A program made the position numbers and the translations under genes. Below are positions 24,466 through 38,991 of a DNA stretch of 64,000 nucleotides, one piece after another. The notes below the pieces were generated by a model. The model did no database searches and was not told where the DNA came from. It saw only the letters and a program-made list of their open reading frames with translations. The stretch comes from Amyloporia xantha (Eukaryota > Basidiomycota > Agaricomycetes > Polyporales > Adustoporiaceae): assembly GCA_036971615.1 (NCBI GenBank), contig JAYKKR010000002.1:1364001-1428000 (forward strand). The letters run 5' to 3'. How positions within the stretch are numbered: the first letter of the stretch is position 1; each line of letters opens with the position of its first letter.

Positions 24466-25998
24466 ATGTCGACAACTTGGTTTGAGCGATTCTTGCGTCC
24501 CATAGCACTCGGATTGCAGGATGGTTCATCTACAAGTATAGTCGCAGGTGTGTCCAATTCAAAGGTTCTCTCTACTAAAGGTCTAGCTGATGGGGTGACG
24601 ATGAAGAGCTCCAGTCGTGCGGTGCTGAAACATTGCATCACTTGCAAGAAATCGTTGCGCGTCTCGAAGAACATCAGCCACTGAATGAGCGTGTCTGCGC
24701 TACACTGGATAGTCTCATCGAAAACGCTCATGATATGATGGCGTCACCCTCTCCATCGACAGGAAACTCCTGGCGATACTTGTATTCAGATGCGTGTATT
24801 TTACGGTCATTGGCAGACATTCGGGCGTTCTTTTTCAAAGGAGATACGGCTTTGGCAATGTCGTGCATATCTAGGTTGGACCATGCTATTGTTATTGCAG
24901 GAGCTCCAGGGGAGGGAAGATTAGATCTCATTCTTGATCTGATCAGTGAAGTCCAGTCTCGATGCCTAAATTATCGAAGGCCCACTGAGGCGTCGGTCTT
25001 TCCAATCACACTGCCTGGAAGTCACTCCTCCGAAATCACCACGCTGAAGACAGCCATGAAATCTGTACCTCGCTTAGAAGTCCCTCCATCTCTAGCTTCT
25101 TTCATATCTCTCCACTCGAGGCATCCGTTCGTGCTTCCCGGCTATGTCCGCGATTGGCCTGCAATGAATGAGCACCCATGGACGTCGCTCGACTATCTGC
25201 GCTCTGTAGCAGGTCCTGGGCGAGTGGTGCCGATTGAAATTGGAAGTGATTACAGAGATGACGATTGGTCGCAGGAAATGATGTCGTGGGACGCGTTCTT
25301 GGATGCTCTAGATCCTCAGAGCGACAAAGAGCGGCGACGATCTACCTTATATCTCGCACAACATAATCTCCTCATGCAGCTGCCGAAACTTCGAGAAGAT
25401 ATCCAAGTGCCTGACTATGTGTACGCATCACTGCCGCCACCGGACGACTTCCCCGATTATATCCCACCAGGAAATGAAGATCAGCTGGTTCTGAATGTAT
25501 GGCTAGGGCCGTCTGGTACGGTGTCGCCCGCACATACTGTGAGTAGTTTTCGCGGTTTTTCATAGCCATGCATTCACGAAGCATATTGATGCGCACAGGA
25601 TCCATACTACAACTTCTATGGTATGACGTTCCTTACGCAGGGGACGCTGTTCTGACTGTTTATTAGCACAGATTGTGGGACGTAAGACCGTTTGGCTGGC
25701 CCCTCCAACTGTATCTTCTATGTACCCTTTCCCACCACCGTCTTCCTCCTCCCACGCATCGGGCCACACACACAACCCAGCCGCTAACAACACAAATCCG
25801 TCGATGAGCAACACATCTCGAGTGGATGTCTTCCAGACAGCTGGCATTGAAGACACCATGCCGCTGTTTTGGAGAGAGGTGGTTCCACAAGCAATGGCAG
25901 TGACTCTTCAGCCAGGCGACTTGCTTTTCTTCCCTCCTGGATGGTGGCATGCGATGCGTAGCGAGGAGACCAGCTTCTCGGTGTCAATGTGGTTTTGA
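24466..25998 (+). CDS. JmjC-domain oxygenase, KDM8/JMJD5-like
   Basis: Four exons (24466-24547, 24607-25538, 25599-25620, 25667-25998) join in frame to 455 residues. An N-terminal helical region (QEIVARLEEHQPLNERV...) is followed by a cupin core. The Fe(II) ligands are seen as HTD, completed across the intron before DPYYNFYAQIVGRKTVW, and the distal His in FPPGWWHAMRS; the Lys of GRKTVW fits 2-oxoglutarate binding. A Pro/Ser/His-rich insertion lies between them. JMJD5-type enzymes are 2-oxoglutarate-dependent hydroxylases or proteases acting on proteins; a histone demethylase role is disputed. The first exon and its 59-base intron are my best fit and the least certain part. Confidence 0.85.
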
Positions 25999-26535
25999 TC
26001 CTGTCGGCAACCTGTCCCTTTAGCGCTAAGCGCTGCGTCTTCACAAGCTCTCGACCGGCTACGCCGATGCTGCTCAGGACTACTTGTGCAATGCAGCAAT
26101 TATCGCCGCGAGTGCTGATCATAATTTTACGATGATGACCATGTTCGTAGTTGATCTATAGTGTCTACAATAGTTTCCCAAATATCGATTTCTTTGATTT
26201 GAATGGGAGGTAAATAATGAACCCTATGCCCAGCTGCGTATACGCATTGCAGGGACTTGCTGTGTCTATTTCACAAGTGTGGATGGTTCTCATCCTTGCA
26301 CAGTTGTCTTGGATAGAATCATGAATCAAAGTCACTACGGAACATCGTTGCTTGGGCAGCGCGCCCTAAGAGCGAGCGGCGCTTCATACCGTGACGGCAC
26401 TACGACTCGGACATCTGCAGAGAAGTCCTTCGCTCAACTCTCCTTACCTAGACTTTCGCTCTTCGCTTGCCCTTAGAAAGACAGAACAACACGACTCCTT
26501 TGTCAACACACCGCCGTCTCGAAGTCTCGCGTGAC
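25999..26535. other. intergenic stretch, promoter of the TBC gene
   Basis: No gene seen. Frames are short, and the plus-strand frame at 26279-26476 has no motif. A T/A-rich part at 26150-26220 follows the JmjC stop and may hold its polyadenylation region. Confidence 0.5.
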
Positions 26536-29389
26536 ATGACCGAGCGACGGACGAGGCCTGATGTGAAAGAAATCAAGTCCGTCTTACGATTGAAACTTGG
26601 TCCGGAGGTTCATCCCTGTGACCTCTTGCCGCACCAGGGACGCATATGACTACCTCTTTAACTCCTCTCTCAGTCTTTCCAAGATAAGGGACGCGGCTTT
26701 GGGTGGTCGCTTGTTTCGCGCCCCCGATGACGCTCCTGGCGTCGCTGGTAGAAGCCTGGCTTGGAAAGTGAGTCTTAATTTGGGATTTTGGTTTTTGGAC
26801 AGTAGGACGGCTACTGAAACAGATTCTCTCGAAGCTGTTCCTAGTCCAAACGGAGCCTCTCCAGACACAGGCGGATGTAATCTCGGTCTCTCCTCTCGAA
26901 GCGCTGCGAGCCGCTCGCGCCGAATATGCTACGCTACTCCTAGAGAAGATGCGGGCACCGGATGGAAGCTATGAAGAGGGTCTCATTATTCCAGGGACGG
27001 GTGCATCTCCTCCCAAGATGAAGCCATCAAGACAGGATCTTGAGAAGAACAATCCACTCAGTTTGGACGATCAAGTACGTTCATTCACGATATGAGTCTT
27101 CGATCTGATGAACCTGCTGATGTGCATGCTGTTTCAGAACCCTTGGACGGAATGGTTTGCATCTGTCGAACTGCGGAAGACAATTCTGCAGGATGTTGAG
27201 CGCACGTAAGGACGCACGGGTCCCAATCAGGAGCGGCCGCTGATATCTGTCCTTCAGTTTTCCAGACATTGGCTATTTTCGGGATACCGAAGTGCAAGCC
27301 CAGCTCACAAACATCCTATTTGTCTACTCTGTCATGCACCCCGATATCGGCTATCGACAGGGAATGCATGAGCTACTCGCGCCTCTTTACTACGCAGTCG
27401 ACTTCGACTCCATCGATGAGGAGACTTCCCACCTCGACGATCCGGCAGTGAAAGAATTCTGCTCCCGTGCATGGGTTGCGGCGGACGCGTGGGTGCTATT
27501 TGCGTCTGTCATGCGCGGAGTCAGTCGATGGTACGAGTGGCAAGAGACGAAACCGGTTGTGGAGAAGACACCATTGGCCTCACATGTACAGCTGCGGGTT
27601 CCATCAGGTAGTACCGGTGTCAAACCCTATGTTGCGCCCATCGTTGTGGCATGCAACCGCATTCAGTCGACTTACCTGAAATTGCTGGATCCGGAGCTAT
27701 GGAAAAGCATTCAAAGTGCCGGAATTGAGCCGCAAATATACGGCATGTACGTCCTCTATCCTCCTATATGGACGATGATGAATGATTGAGCTGCACAATT
27801 GTTCTGGCACTCTTGCAGACGTTGGCTGCGACTCCTATTCACCAGAGAGTTCGACATGCATGATTCCATGGTATTGTGGGATGGGCTCTTCGCATGTGAT
27901 CCAACTTTCGACCTTGCCGAATGGATTTGTGTAGCAATGCTCATTCGCATACGCAACCAACGTCCGTCGGTCATCGATCTTTTCAGAGCGTGCTGGCACT
28001 GACATTCGTACAGTGATACCTTCTGACTACAGTGGTCAATTGACCTTTCTACTGCGATATCCTCCTCCGCCATCCTCTGAGAACGGGTCGGAAACAGCCA
28101 CCATTCATCATGCAACGCTTCTACTTCGCCAGGCGCTGACCTTACAAATGTCGCCCAGCCCGACGACAGGGGTGTCGGTGATACACGAGAATCGCAATCT
28201 GCTTGGTATTCCTGTTGAGGTTCCCGAGCCGCCACCGCCTCCTCCCAGGCGAAGGCCTCTCGTTGGCGAAAGAGGTCGGTCGTTCTCCACCGCAGTTTCC
28301 AGAGGTGCTCCTGGAGGTTCGAGCAACAGGACTGCTCATGGGCGCCAGCAGTCCACTCCTATGGGTTTGCCTGAGATGTTCGCAAGAGGCTTATTAGAGA
28401 GAGGCGAAAGTCTTGGAATAAATAAGACTGTCATGAATGCTGTCTCTGAATTAAAGGTACGCGTTTTTCCTATACCCAATGCTCTTATGGTGGAATGTTT
28501 GACTAAATGACATTCCAGCGTAACCTGCCAGATCTAGCAAATTCCCTGGGACGGCTGCCTATGACGCCGCAGACGTCCTATGCGGCGTATCCGCTTGCCG
28601 ACGAGAGACCGCCAGCTGAGCGACCCCCGTGGGAGCCACGTTCGCGATTCGAGGTAGAACGCGAAGCCTCAGAGTTACGAGCGCTACAAAGAAGGCTTGG
28701 CGACTCGGTCGGGTGGATCGTTGACACTCTCTTACTAGACGAGGGGAGCCCCGACAACGAGGATCATCTGAAGACGATCCGGACTAGGAAACGCGAGGCC
28801 TTGGAAAGTCTAGCGTATGTCAGAGACGTGCTGAAAGGTATCGTTACCAATGTCGAGGACGATCGATTGGTGGGCGAAGAGGAGTTGAAGAGGCGGAGAC
28901 ATCTTCAAGAGCAGGAGGACAAGACCGCAAATCATCAACCGACTATGCCTTTGCCTCCCCAGCCTGCGGCGCCACCTCCAGTGGGATCGAAACCTTTGAC
29001 AATATCATCAAATTCAGGCCACTCGGCAGATTCGCTCTCTGCACGCCAGATGAGTGCGCGCTCACCGCCCAAGGCTGCAACGATGGCTGCACCCCGCCCA
29101 AAGCGCTCAGCCAGCACCGCCACAGCCCTCATCTTCACCACCTACATCCGGTGTAAGGCCCGGTCCTTCTCCTGTCGCCCCGTGGAATTACACACGATCC
29201 AATTTCTCCAGTAGAGATTCCCCTATCACGGCTCTTCCTCGTGTCCCCCCACGTACATCTACGACTTTGCATACAAATTCCTCAACGCCCGCGTTTTCGC
29301 CACCCCCGCCAGTAACCGAGCCAGCTAATTCTCGCGATCAAGCTCCGCGTCGGGGTGTCCAACAGGATCCTCTGGGAGCGTTGCACTAG
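26536..29389 (+). CDS. TBC-domain Rab GTPase-activating protein, TBC1D5-like
   Basis: Exon 1 (26536-26576, MTERRTRPDVKEIK) joins DAYDYLFNSSLSLSKIRDAALGG after a 61-base intron. The TBC domain follows with the arginine finger ILQDVERTFPD and the glutamine finger YRQGMHELLAP, so both catalytic residues are present. Downstream come RWLRLLFTREFDMHDSMVLWD and a long Pro/Arg-rich region. A coiled helix (RREALESLAY...) and a disordered tail ending QQDPLGALH complete it. The reading frame changes at about 29054-29113; a 60-base intron there restores the frame but is less certain. TBC1D5-type GAPs act on Rab7 with retromer on endosomes; that partner is inferred from family. Two introns use the donor GTCCGT. 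Confidence 0.88.
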
Positions 29390-29750
29390 TAGCCTGTCGT
29401 TAGCATTCGTTTGGATAGCACTTGACCTTCATGTTGTAATTTTATCGCATTCGCATTCTATGTGGAGGCCCTTTGAACCGCTTGTACGCCAATATAGATT
29501 GTCCTGCACTGGGTCTAATGTGGACGCTGTGATTGGTCCATGAGGCCAGTGCGGACATCCGCCTGATGGGCGCTCGTGCAGACGCGACGCGGGGGAAATC
29601 ACGAGACTGGGTTCGGAGACAGACGGAATTTCGGTCGTCACTGACCGAGGCGTTTGGATGAAGCCAAACCCAGCAGCCCTGGGACTCGTCTGAAGCCATC
29701 TCTTCCTCTTTACTGCTATCAACATCGTCGGGAGTGTCTGCAGCTGCGAC
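29390..29750. other. intergenic stretch, promoter of SDH1
   Basis: Minus-strand frames at 29429-29855 overlap the SDH1 leader exon and are shadows. No other feature is visible in this 361-base gap. Confidence 0.5.
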
Positions 29751-32379
<2,629 letters not shown>

Positions 32380-33041
32380 AGTGGATTTTCTACTTTTTGG
32401 AGGTTTCCCGCTCTGGCGTAGTTGACGCAGTGTGATGTACCTATTGTGTTGTAATTGAGGACTGCATTTTCCCATCGCTGAATTGTCCTGCTGTCTCACA
32501 TTCTGAAGAGCTTCTCACATACGGTTGCGAAAGTTTCTACAGTGCTGCCTATTGCGGGACTTCCTAGGGGTTACCACAGCAACTGAAAACATGTAGACCC
32601 GCGTGCTGTGTTGTCGTACGTTGATCATTTATGTCCATGAGAGGCATTCTCGTTGACCCATACTGACGCTGGACACCCGGCGCCGCTCTAGGATTGGCGA
32701 TGCGGCTATCATGAGGTGCGCTGGTTGAGAATACAAGAGGTCACTTGATTGCCTTGGCAGACGCGTTTATACATAGGGTTACCCCGCAAGGACTTTTCGG
32801 ACCAACGTTATAATGCAGCGGCGGACATTATTCACACATTGTTTCTCTTGAGGAAGTCGTACGGCGTCCGGCGACTAGATACTCTGCTTCGAGTTTGGTC
32901 CGAGGATGAATTCGGTGAATAAGCTTCGCGCTAAATCTCGGTCGGAATATACCACTCTCTCGGGCAGCGCTCGATATTGAGACGCCTGGAAGCATATATA
33001 GCGTACAGGCATGTATCCCAACTATTCACAACTTCCAAATC
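32380..33041. other. intergenic stretch with TATA element of the P450 gene
   Basis: No gene seen. The sequence GCATATATAGCG at 32991-33002 lies about 45 bases before the P450 start codon at 33042 and is a good TATA box candidate. Confidence 0.55.
32991..33002 (+). promoter_or_regulatory. TATA-box candidate, P450 copy 1
   Basis: CATATATAG about 40-50 bases upstream of the start codon, at a usual distance for a short 5' leader. Confidence 0.5.
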
Positions 33042-35250
33042 ATGCTCACATCAGTGCAGGCTGTTGCATTAGCCCTTTTTCTAATATTTTCTGCTGTCTT
33101 TTCTCGAGTTGTCAATCTACTCAGGCTACGTCACAGCTTGCGAACTTCATTGCCTCCAGGCCCCGCGGGGCATTGGTTGTTTGGAAACGATCCTCCTGGT
33201 CCTGAGTATAACGCTATTAAACCTATCGTGTTGTCGAGGCACTCATGTGCTCATCAATAGTGCATACAAGCGCTATGCAGAGCTCATTGAGACTTACGGT
33301 CCCGTAATCTCTCTAAGGTATGGCAGTCGTATAGTGTGTGTTGTTGGACGCTATCAGGTAAGATAGGCGGCCCTTCAATTGGATGCTGCGCGTGCTATCT
33401 GGACACTGCATTCTAGGCGGCTGTGGACATCCTGTCGAAACATTCAAACGAGACGGCGGACCGCCCACGGTTGATTGCCGCCAACGAAATACTTTCTGCT
33501 GGTCTACGTACCGTGCTTACAGGTGCAGGTGAAAGACTGAAAAAACTCAGGAGGTACGATAATTATTATCATATACGAAAGTCTATCTCTACTCAACTGC
33601 ACGCTAGAGCCTTGCATGCATTTCTTCAACGCAGCGTAGCGGAGAACTACAAAACGATACAACTTGAAAATGCCAAGAACTATATCATGGACTGCTATCA
33701 TCGCCCAGAAGGACATTTGGAACACGCTAGACGGTTTGTGACGTCCTCCCCACATCTTCGGATAGATTTAAGACGGGCCTGGTGCTAGATATGCCGCAAG
33801 CATTGTGATGACCATCACCTATGGGAAGACAACACCAACGTCATATTCGGACCCGGAAGTGCAGCTGTTAATCAAATGCCTTCGTCGTTTTGACGCAGCA
33901 TTACGGCCGGGAGTATATCTGGTGGATACGTACCCGATTCTTCGGTATATTCCCGGATACCTTTCTCATCTGAGGCAATATCAAAGGGAGGAGCTTGAAT
34001 TGTTTAGTGAGCAGGTCGCCACGGTCAGAACGCAGCTCGTGAATAGCAAACATTACCTACGTCTATGCGTTCATGGCTTACTGACCATGTGATGGCAGGC
34101 AGAAGGGGGTCCAAACACATCGTTCACAGCATATCTGCTCCAGAATCAAGCTCAGTTAGGACTCTCGCACAGCGAGTTGGCGTATTTGTCCGGCGCCATG
34201 TTCGGCGCCGGTTCGGACACCGTTCGTGTTCCTTGTGCTATCAACGGTTGACTAAGGCTGACGATGTATCCGCCATGCATAGACAGCTGGAGCCCTGGGG
34301 GTTATTACAATGGCAGCGGCTTGTTATCCACAGGCACAAGCTCGAGTGCAAGCTCAACTGGACAAGGTAGTAGGTCGCGAAAGAGGTGAGGGCCATTACC
34401 TTATACGAACTCCATAGCTGAAGGATAACACTCTGCAGCTCCTTCCTTTGAAGACGAAGGAGCGCTATCTGAAGTGACGGCATTTGTCCTCGAAGCATAT
34501 CGATGGCGGCCAGTGACAGCTGCAGGTCAGTACGACCAAGTAGTATTCCATGTAACAACATGCACTCGACCACTGACATTAACCGAACCTCTCTAAGGCT
34601 TCGCTCACCGAGCTACGAAGGATGTCGTATGGGTATGCACACTGTCGATTGCTGCGCGTCACTACTATACCATGTCTATTGGCTGAATGATTGCTTCCAG
34701 AACAACTACGTGATTCCTGCAGGGGCTGAAGTCATTGGCAACCATTGGTGTGTTCATTCAGTTAGGGACCTGATAAAACGAGCTAAGGCCAATTTAGGGC
34801 AATCTCACGAGACCCGGAAATGTACCCTGACCCGGAGCTGTTCAACCCACAACGCTGGTTGGATCACGAGGGACGTATTCGGGAAGACATCAAATTCTTT
34901 AATTTTGGGTTTGGGCGCAGGTTGGCAGTCTCATTTTCGTATCAATGGTTACTCTGACAAGCTGTGGGTCATCTAGGGTTTGTGTGGGTCAGCATGTCGC
35001 GGACAAGTATGTGGAATATTTTACGTGATTTCAAGTTATGTGCTTGGACTAAATACGCGTGTCTTGCAGCTCGCTTTTCATCAACACTGCCCTCATCATG
35101 TGGGCCTTTGATATTGTACAAGATCCATTGAAGCCTATCGATCAGTTCGCGTACAGTGGCGCCGCTCTCGTCCATCCTGAACCATTCTCTGTCAAATTTC
35201 AATCTCGAATCGATGACCTGAAAGAAGTTCTGAATTGGCATGGAGATTGA
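33042..35250 (+). CDS. cytochrome P450 monooxygenase, copy 1
   Basis: Thirteen exons with twelve short introns can be chained without a break. The N-terminus has a hydrophobic anchor (AVALALFLIFSAVFSRVV) and a Pro-rich hinge LPPGPAGHW. Then come the I-helix GAGSDT motif split by an intron, the ExxR pair in EAYRWRP, and the haem loop FGFGRRVCVG with the Cys ligand. The protein ends NWHGD. Membrane P450s of the endoplasmic reticulum insert oxygen into organic substrates; the substrate is not predictable. All twelve intron positions coincide with those of the inverted copy at 41051-43219, and the proteins are closely alike, so the two arose by duplication. Confidence 0.93.
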
Positions 35251-35562
35251 AGATTATTACTAGATCTTCTGAGCAAATCCCAAGATACCGTTGTATTTAT
35301 GTTGGACCAGGTCCGTCGTGTAGCAGCATATGGTTGGATGTTCATGTCAAATGCGGGACCTTCACCATGTATTCGAACGGAAATGTCCGTGTCAGAATTG
35401 TAGCCTTGGTTCGGCAACTTTGCTTTGCACTTGCTTCAGACCGCGCAACATGTATTAGTTACAGTCTTACAAACTTCACAGTATGCGACAGCACCGACGT
35501 ATACGCTATCGACATAATTACATGGGCAATCAAACCAAGAAGAGAGTAACCTCGCGATATTT
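35251..35562. other. gap between convergent P450 copy 1 and SPF45
   Basis: Both neighbouring genes end here, so this is a shared 3' region. The frame at 35235-35549 overlaps the P450 stop and shows no motif. Confidence 0.5.
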
Positions 35563-37927
35563 TTACAGGGGAATGTCAAAGGCGAACTGATTGAACTTCG
35601 CTTCAGAGAAGTAACGCGCCCTCACGCTGCGACCGCCGAAGTATCGCCCATCCAACTCCCTCACTGTTTTCCAGGCTCCCGCCGGACCCGCGAAAAGTAC
35701 GAATATACGGACAGCGTCATCGGGATTCTCGGGCTGCGGGTACACAGGGTGTACGATGACGCGTTCAACGGTACCGTTCTTGGAACATTCATCGCCTGCA
35801 TAGTCAAGGATAACGTTGGGTTCTGAAACAGGATCGTGCATTCAAAGAAAAACATACCAATCTCTCCCCTCAATTCTTCGTCTTCAACATCCTCAAGACT
35901 CACCATGTTCGTGAGCACTACTACACGACTAGGCTCCCCAAACCGCTCTCGGTCCTCCCTAGTTTTCGCATCTTCGTTCAGGTTGACGATCTTGCCCATC
36001 TTCCCACCTGGTCCAATCGCTTTACCTGGAGCCTCTTTGCCTTTACCTTTACTCTTGCCCCCAGCCACTTGCTCGACGGACAGCGCGTGCACGATTCCGC
36101 TGCCATCTGCACCGAGACCCTGCCCTTCCTTGTGTCCCCATTTTGCCATGAGACGAGCAGCAAAGCCATGAGGATCAGGTCTACTCGAATGTCGCGACAT
36201 AAGCTTCTGAATAAATTGTTATAATCAAGTCACCCCACGTACTTCTTAGACGGAACCTCTTCTTGAGCAGAGCCACCACTCGACACTGTAGATGGCTCAG
36301 GAGAGCCAGCTGGCGGCGCAAGAGCCTTCAACTTGGCTGCAATCGCTGCGGCCGCTTCTCGGCTGCTCCTCACCTTCTCCTCCGACAGGCCAGATGCACT
36401 GATAGGAACAGGAGCAGGGGGAGGAGGTACAGACGTTGGAGGCGCAAATGGATTATATGCAAGCACGGGTGGCTCTGGTTGCATCTGTAGCACTACAGGA
36501 GGCGGACGTGGTTGCGACATGGCAAGCCGTCGTAAGTACGCTTCTTCGCCTGTCTCTGTCGGGGGAGGAGCTACCACCGGTAACGGAGCAGCAGAAACAG
36601 CACGAGAGACGCTCAAACCAGGAATATCATCGTCATCGGCTTCAATGGCGGGTAAGGGAGCAACAGCAGCTGACGGTCCTGGCATTGAATCGTGAAACGA
36701 CCGTGGTGATTGGTTGAATGCTGGCGGTGGTGCTGAGGTTGGCTCAGTCACCGAGGTGAAAATTGGTGAGGCGGCAGGTCGGAAGCCTGCGGACATGGCG
36801 AGCCTGCGCTGGTACGCTTCGTCGCCCGTAAGCGTGGGATCAACTGCTGCCGAAGGAGGGTTTATGGGAGCAGTGCTACCTAGCCCACGAGGACGTTCAT
36901 AATCGTCTTCGTCACGCTCCTCATAGCGTCCTAATAACAAACAAGCAGATGGACGATTCATGATATTTCACGGGAACAGGGATGTGCACTTACCCGTCTT
37001 GCGTGGACGCTCATCCTCAGAACCACTGCCATCGCTATCCGAGTAGCTGCTGCTGCGTCGGTAGCGCTTCCGTTCCTCGGCACGCCGTCTCTCCACGATC
37101 ATCTGCTCACGACGCTCTTCGCGTTCCCTTCGCTTGTAAATTTTGTACTCATTATAATCGTTCGGGCGCATTGGATCATAAGACTCAGCAGGGTCCCAAA
37201 TCGCAATCACCTGCGCGTGCTTGTTCTGGAAAAGACATTTCATATCCCTAGGCATTATTGATAGCAGTTGCCACGCACCTTCTTCCCTTTCTTCTTTCCA
37301 CCCCCACCTCGCCCACGTTTGGCCTTGAATCCATTGACATCCTCGTCGAGAACCATGGAGGGCGGCTTGACTTTCTTGCCCCATCCTTGACCTTGAGGCT
37401 GTGCTTCCGTGGGGTTCGCAGGCTCGTTGAGCGACGGTGGTGCAAAAATGACCGCCGTGCTTGATATGACTGCACTCGATGCAGCGGGCGTAGCTTGCGC
37501 CGTAGTGACGGCTGCGCCTACCGGAAGGCGCACTGCTGGTGCCTTGGGTTTCTGGGCTGCCGTCCGACGAACAGGTGCAAACGCAAGACTGGCGGACCAT
37601 CCTGGCGACCACGATTCCACGTGCGGGATAAGCATGAACGATGATTTCGTGAATAAACGAGCTCTACATCGGCAATGCTGCAGGAGAGGAAGAGATACCG
37701 GCTGTAGCCTTCACTGAGGCACCTGCATCGCTGGTGCCTGCTGGCGCATTCTGCGCTGCAGGAATAGACGGCGGCTGATCGACCGCAGGTGCTGCACTCG
37801 ACGGTTGGCTTTTCTCCGCAGGAGGGGGAGAAGTCTGGGAGTTGTCTTGAGAGGTAGATAGAGAAGCAAAGGCTTTATTTGAGGAGAACTGTATGCCTCC
37901 GTACAATCCGCCTGCTCTGCTGGACAT
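35563..37927 (-). CDS. splicing factor SPF45/RBM17 homologue (G-patch plus UHM)
   Basis: The start [20 protein letters not shown] matches the SPF45 N-terminus, and [12 protein letters not shown] follows after the first intron (37698-37602). A basic glycine/lysine stretch, [20 protein letters not shown] and an Arg/Ser/Glu-rich region come next. The G-patch reads [22 protein letters not shown]. The C-terminal RRM is of U2AF-homology type, ending [23 protein letters not shown]45 acts in the nuclear spliceosome at 3' splice-site selection and binds SF1, U2AF and SF3b through the UHM. An inserted transposable element ends 27 bases upstream of the start codon, so its promoter must lie within or beyond the element. 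Confidence 0.93.
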
Positions 37928-37953
37928 TATGAAGGGGAGAAGGAGCGTGGGAA

Positions 37954-37962
37954 CCCTTTACT
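37954..37962. repeat. target-site duplication, copy 1 of 3
   Basis: CCCTTTACT, immediately left of the terminal inverted repeat of the 2.47-kb element. Confidence 0.85.
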
Positions 37963-38100
37963 TAGTCTCGTAACCAGACGTTCTAGGAGGGATCGATCCC
38001 AGGAGGGAGGAGGAGGGCGGAGGGGGGTTGCCACATAGCACGTGCAGTATTACCATAATAGGTTTCGGAGAGCGAAAAAACCATACACCAATCCCTCCTA
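37963..38100. repeat. left terminal inverted repeat, outer part
   Basis: Pairs with 40290-40429 read in reverse. It also folds on itself: CCAGACGTTCTAGGAGGGAT near the outer end is inverted at 38090-38113 (ATCCCTCCTAGAACGTCTGG), so a long hairpin is possible. Confidence 0.75.
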
Positions 38101-38582
38101 GAACGTCTGGTGAGTTTTGTAGAGGCGGGTGTGGATATCGGTCACGCCTCCTAAAACCGCGTCGCGCCAGACACGCGGAGTGTACCTACTATCTCACTTT
38201 CTCTTGTCGGGTCATTCAATACTGCCTTGTTTCTAGGCATGTTCTCGTCCCCGTCAACCTTGTGAGCAGCCTGGCATTCTCCCGCGGCTTGTCTATTTAA
38301 TCCCCTCTTTTCGAAACGGCTCGCAAAGAGGCAGCGCGCTGGTGCGCAAACACTCCAAAGAAACCTAGTCTAGTGCTTAGAGAAATGTGTGCATTTACCG
38401 GATAACAAGAATCTGAGAATCCATGGAATACAGCGATTTAATGTAGTCGCTATATGCATAGACTCACTGAGAGCCACTGAGATCCCAAGGGCAGACGCGC
38501 CTCGTCACTGTATTGTCACCCGTTACTTTTGTTACTTTTGTCACTGATCCACACCCGCCTCTACAAAATTCACCAGACCTTC
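38101..38582. mobile_element. 482-base nested inverted-repeat element with TA duplications
   Basis: The ends GAACGTCTGGTGAGTTTTGT (38101) and, in reverse, GAAGGTCTGGTGAATTTTGT (from 38582) match over about 36 bases, continuing AGAGGCGGGTGTGG. TA lies on both sides (38099-38100, 38583-38584). The host element's left repeat breaks off at CCTA and resumes after it with CACAGCGAGACGAAGTTC, which matches the uninterrupted right repeat (CACTGCAAGACGAAGTTTC). It has no coding capacity. The TA duplication fits Tc1/mariner-type non-autonomous elements. Confidence 0.65.
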
Positions 38583-38991
38583 TACACAGCGAGACGAAGT
38601 TCCTTTGGAATCCAAGTGGGAGGGTGCGTGATGGATGTCAATGGTCGCGCCACTTGGATTCCACGGATTTGGCACCCAACGCAAAGTGATGTGTTGGCCG
38701 TTTTAATCGCCAACAGTAGGCCCGATATATTCTGATGGCAATGTCAAATGAATCCTATGTAATCCAGTCTTGGCAGACATTGAGTTATCCATTGGATTCC
38801 ATAGCGCGGGTCAGTGTAGACTAGCAACAAGCTCACTGGGAGTTCGGGCATATGCAATATGTAAGCTGGGCTCACGTCAAATTCTGTTGGCATTTGGCTT
38901 TAAGAGACTCATAAGATTACGCCATAATTTGGAAAGCATGATCATTAAGACAAGACATAATTTAACAAACACGACAAGCATCCCAAAAGAA

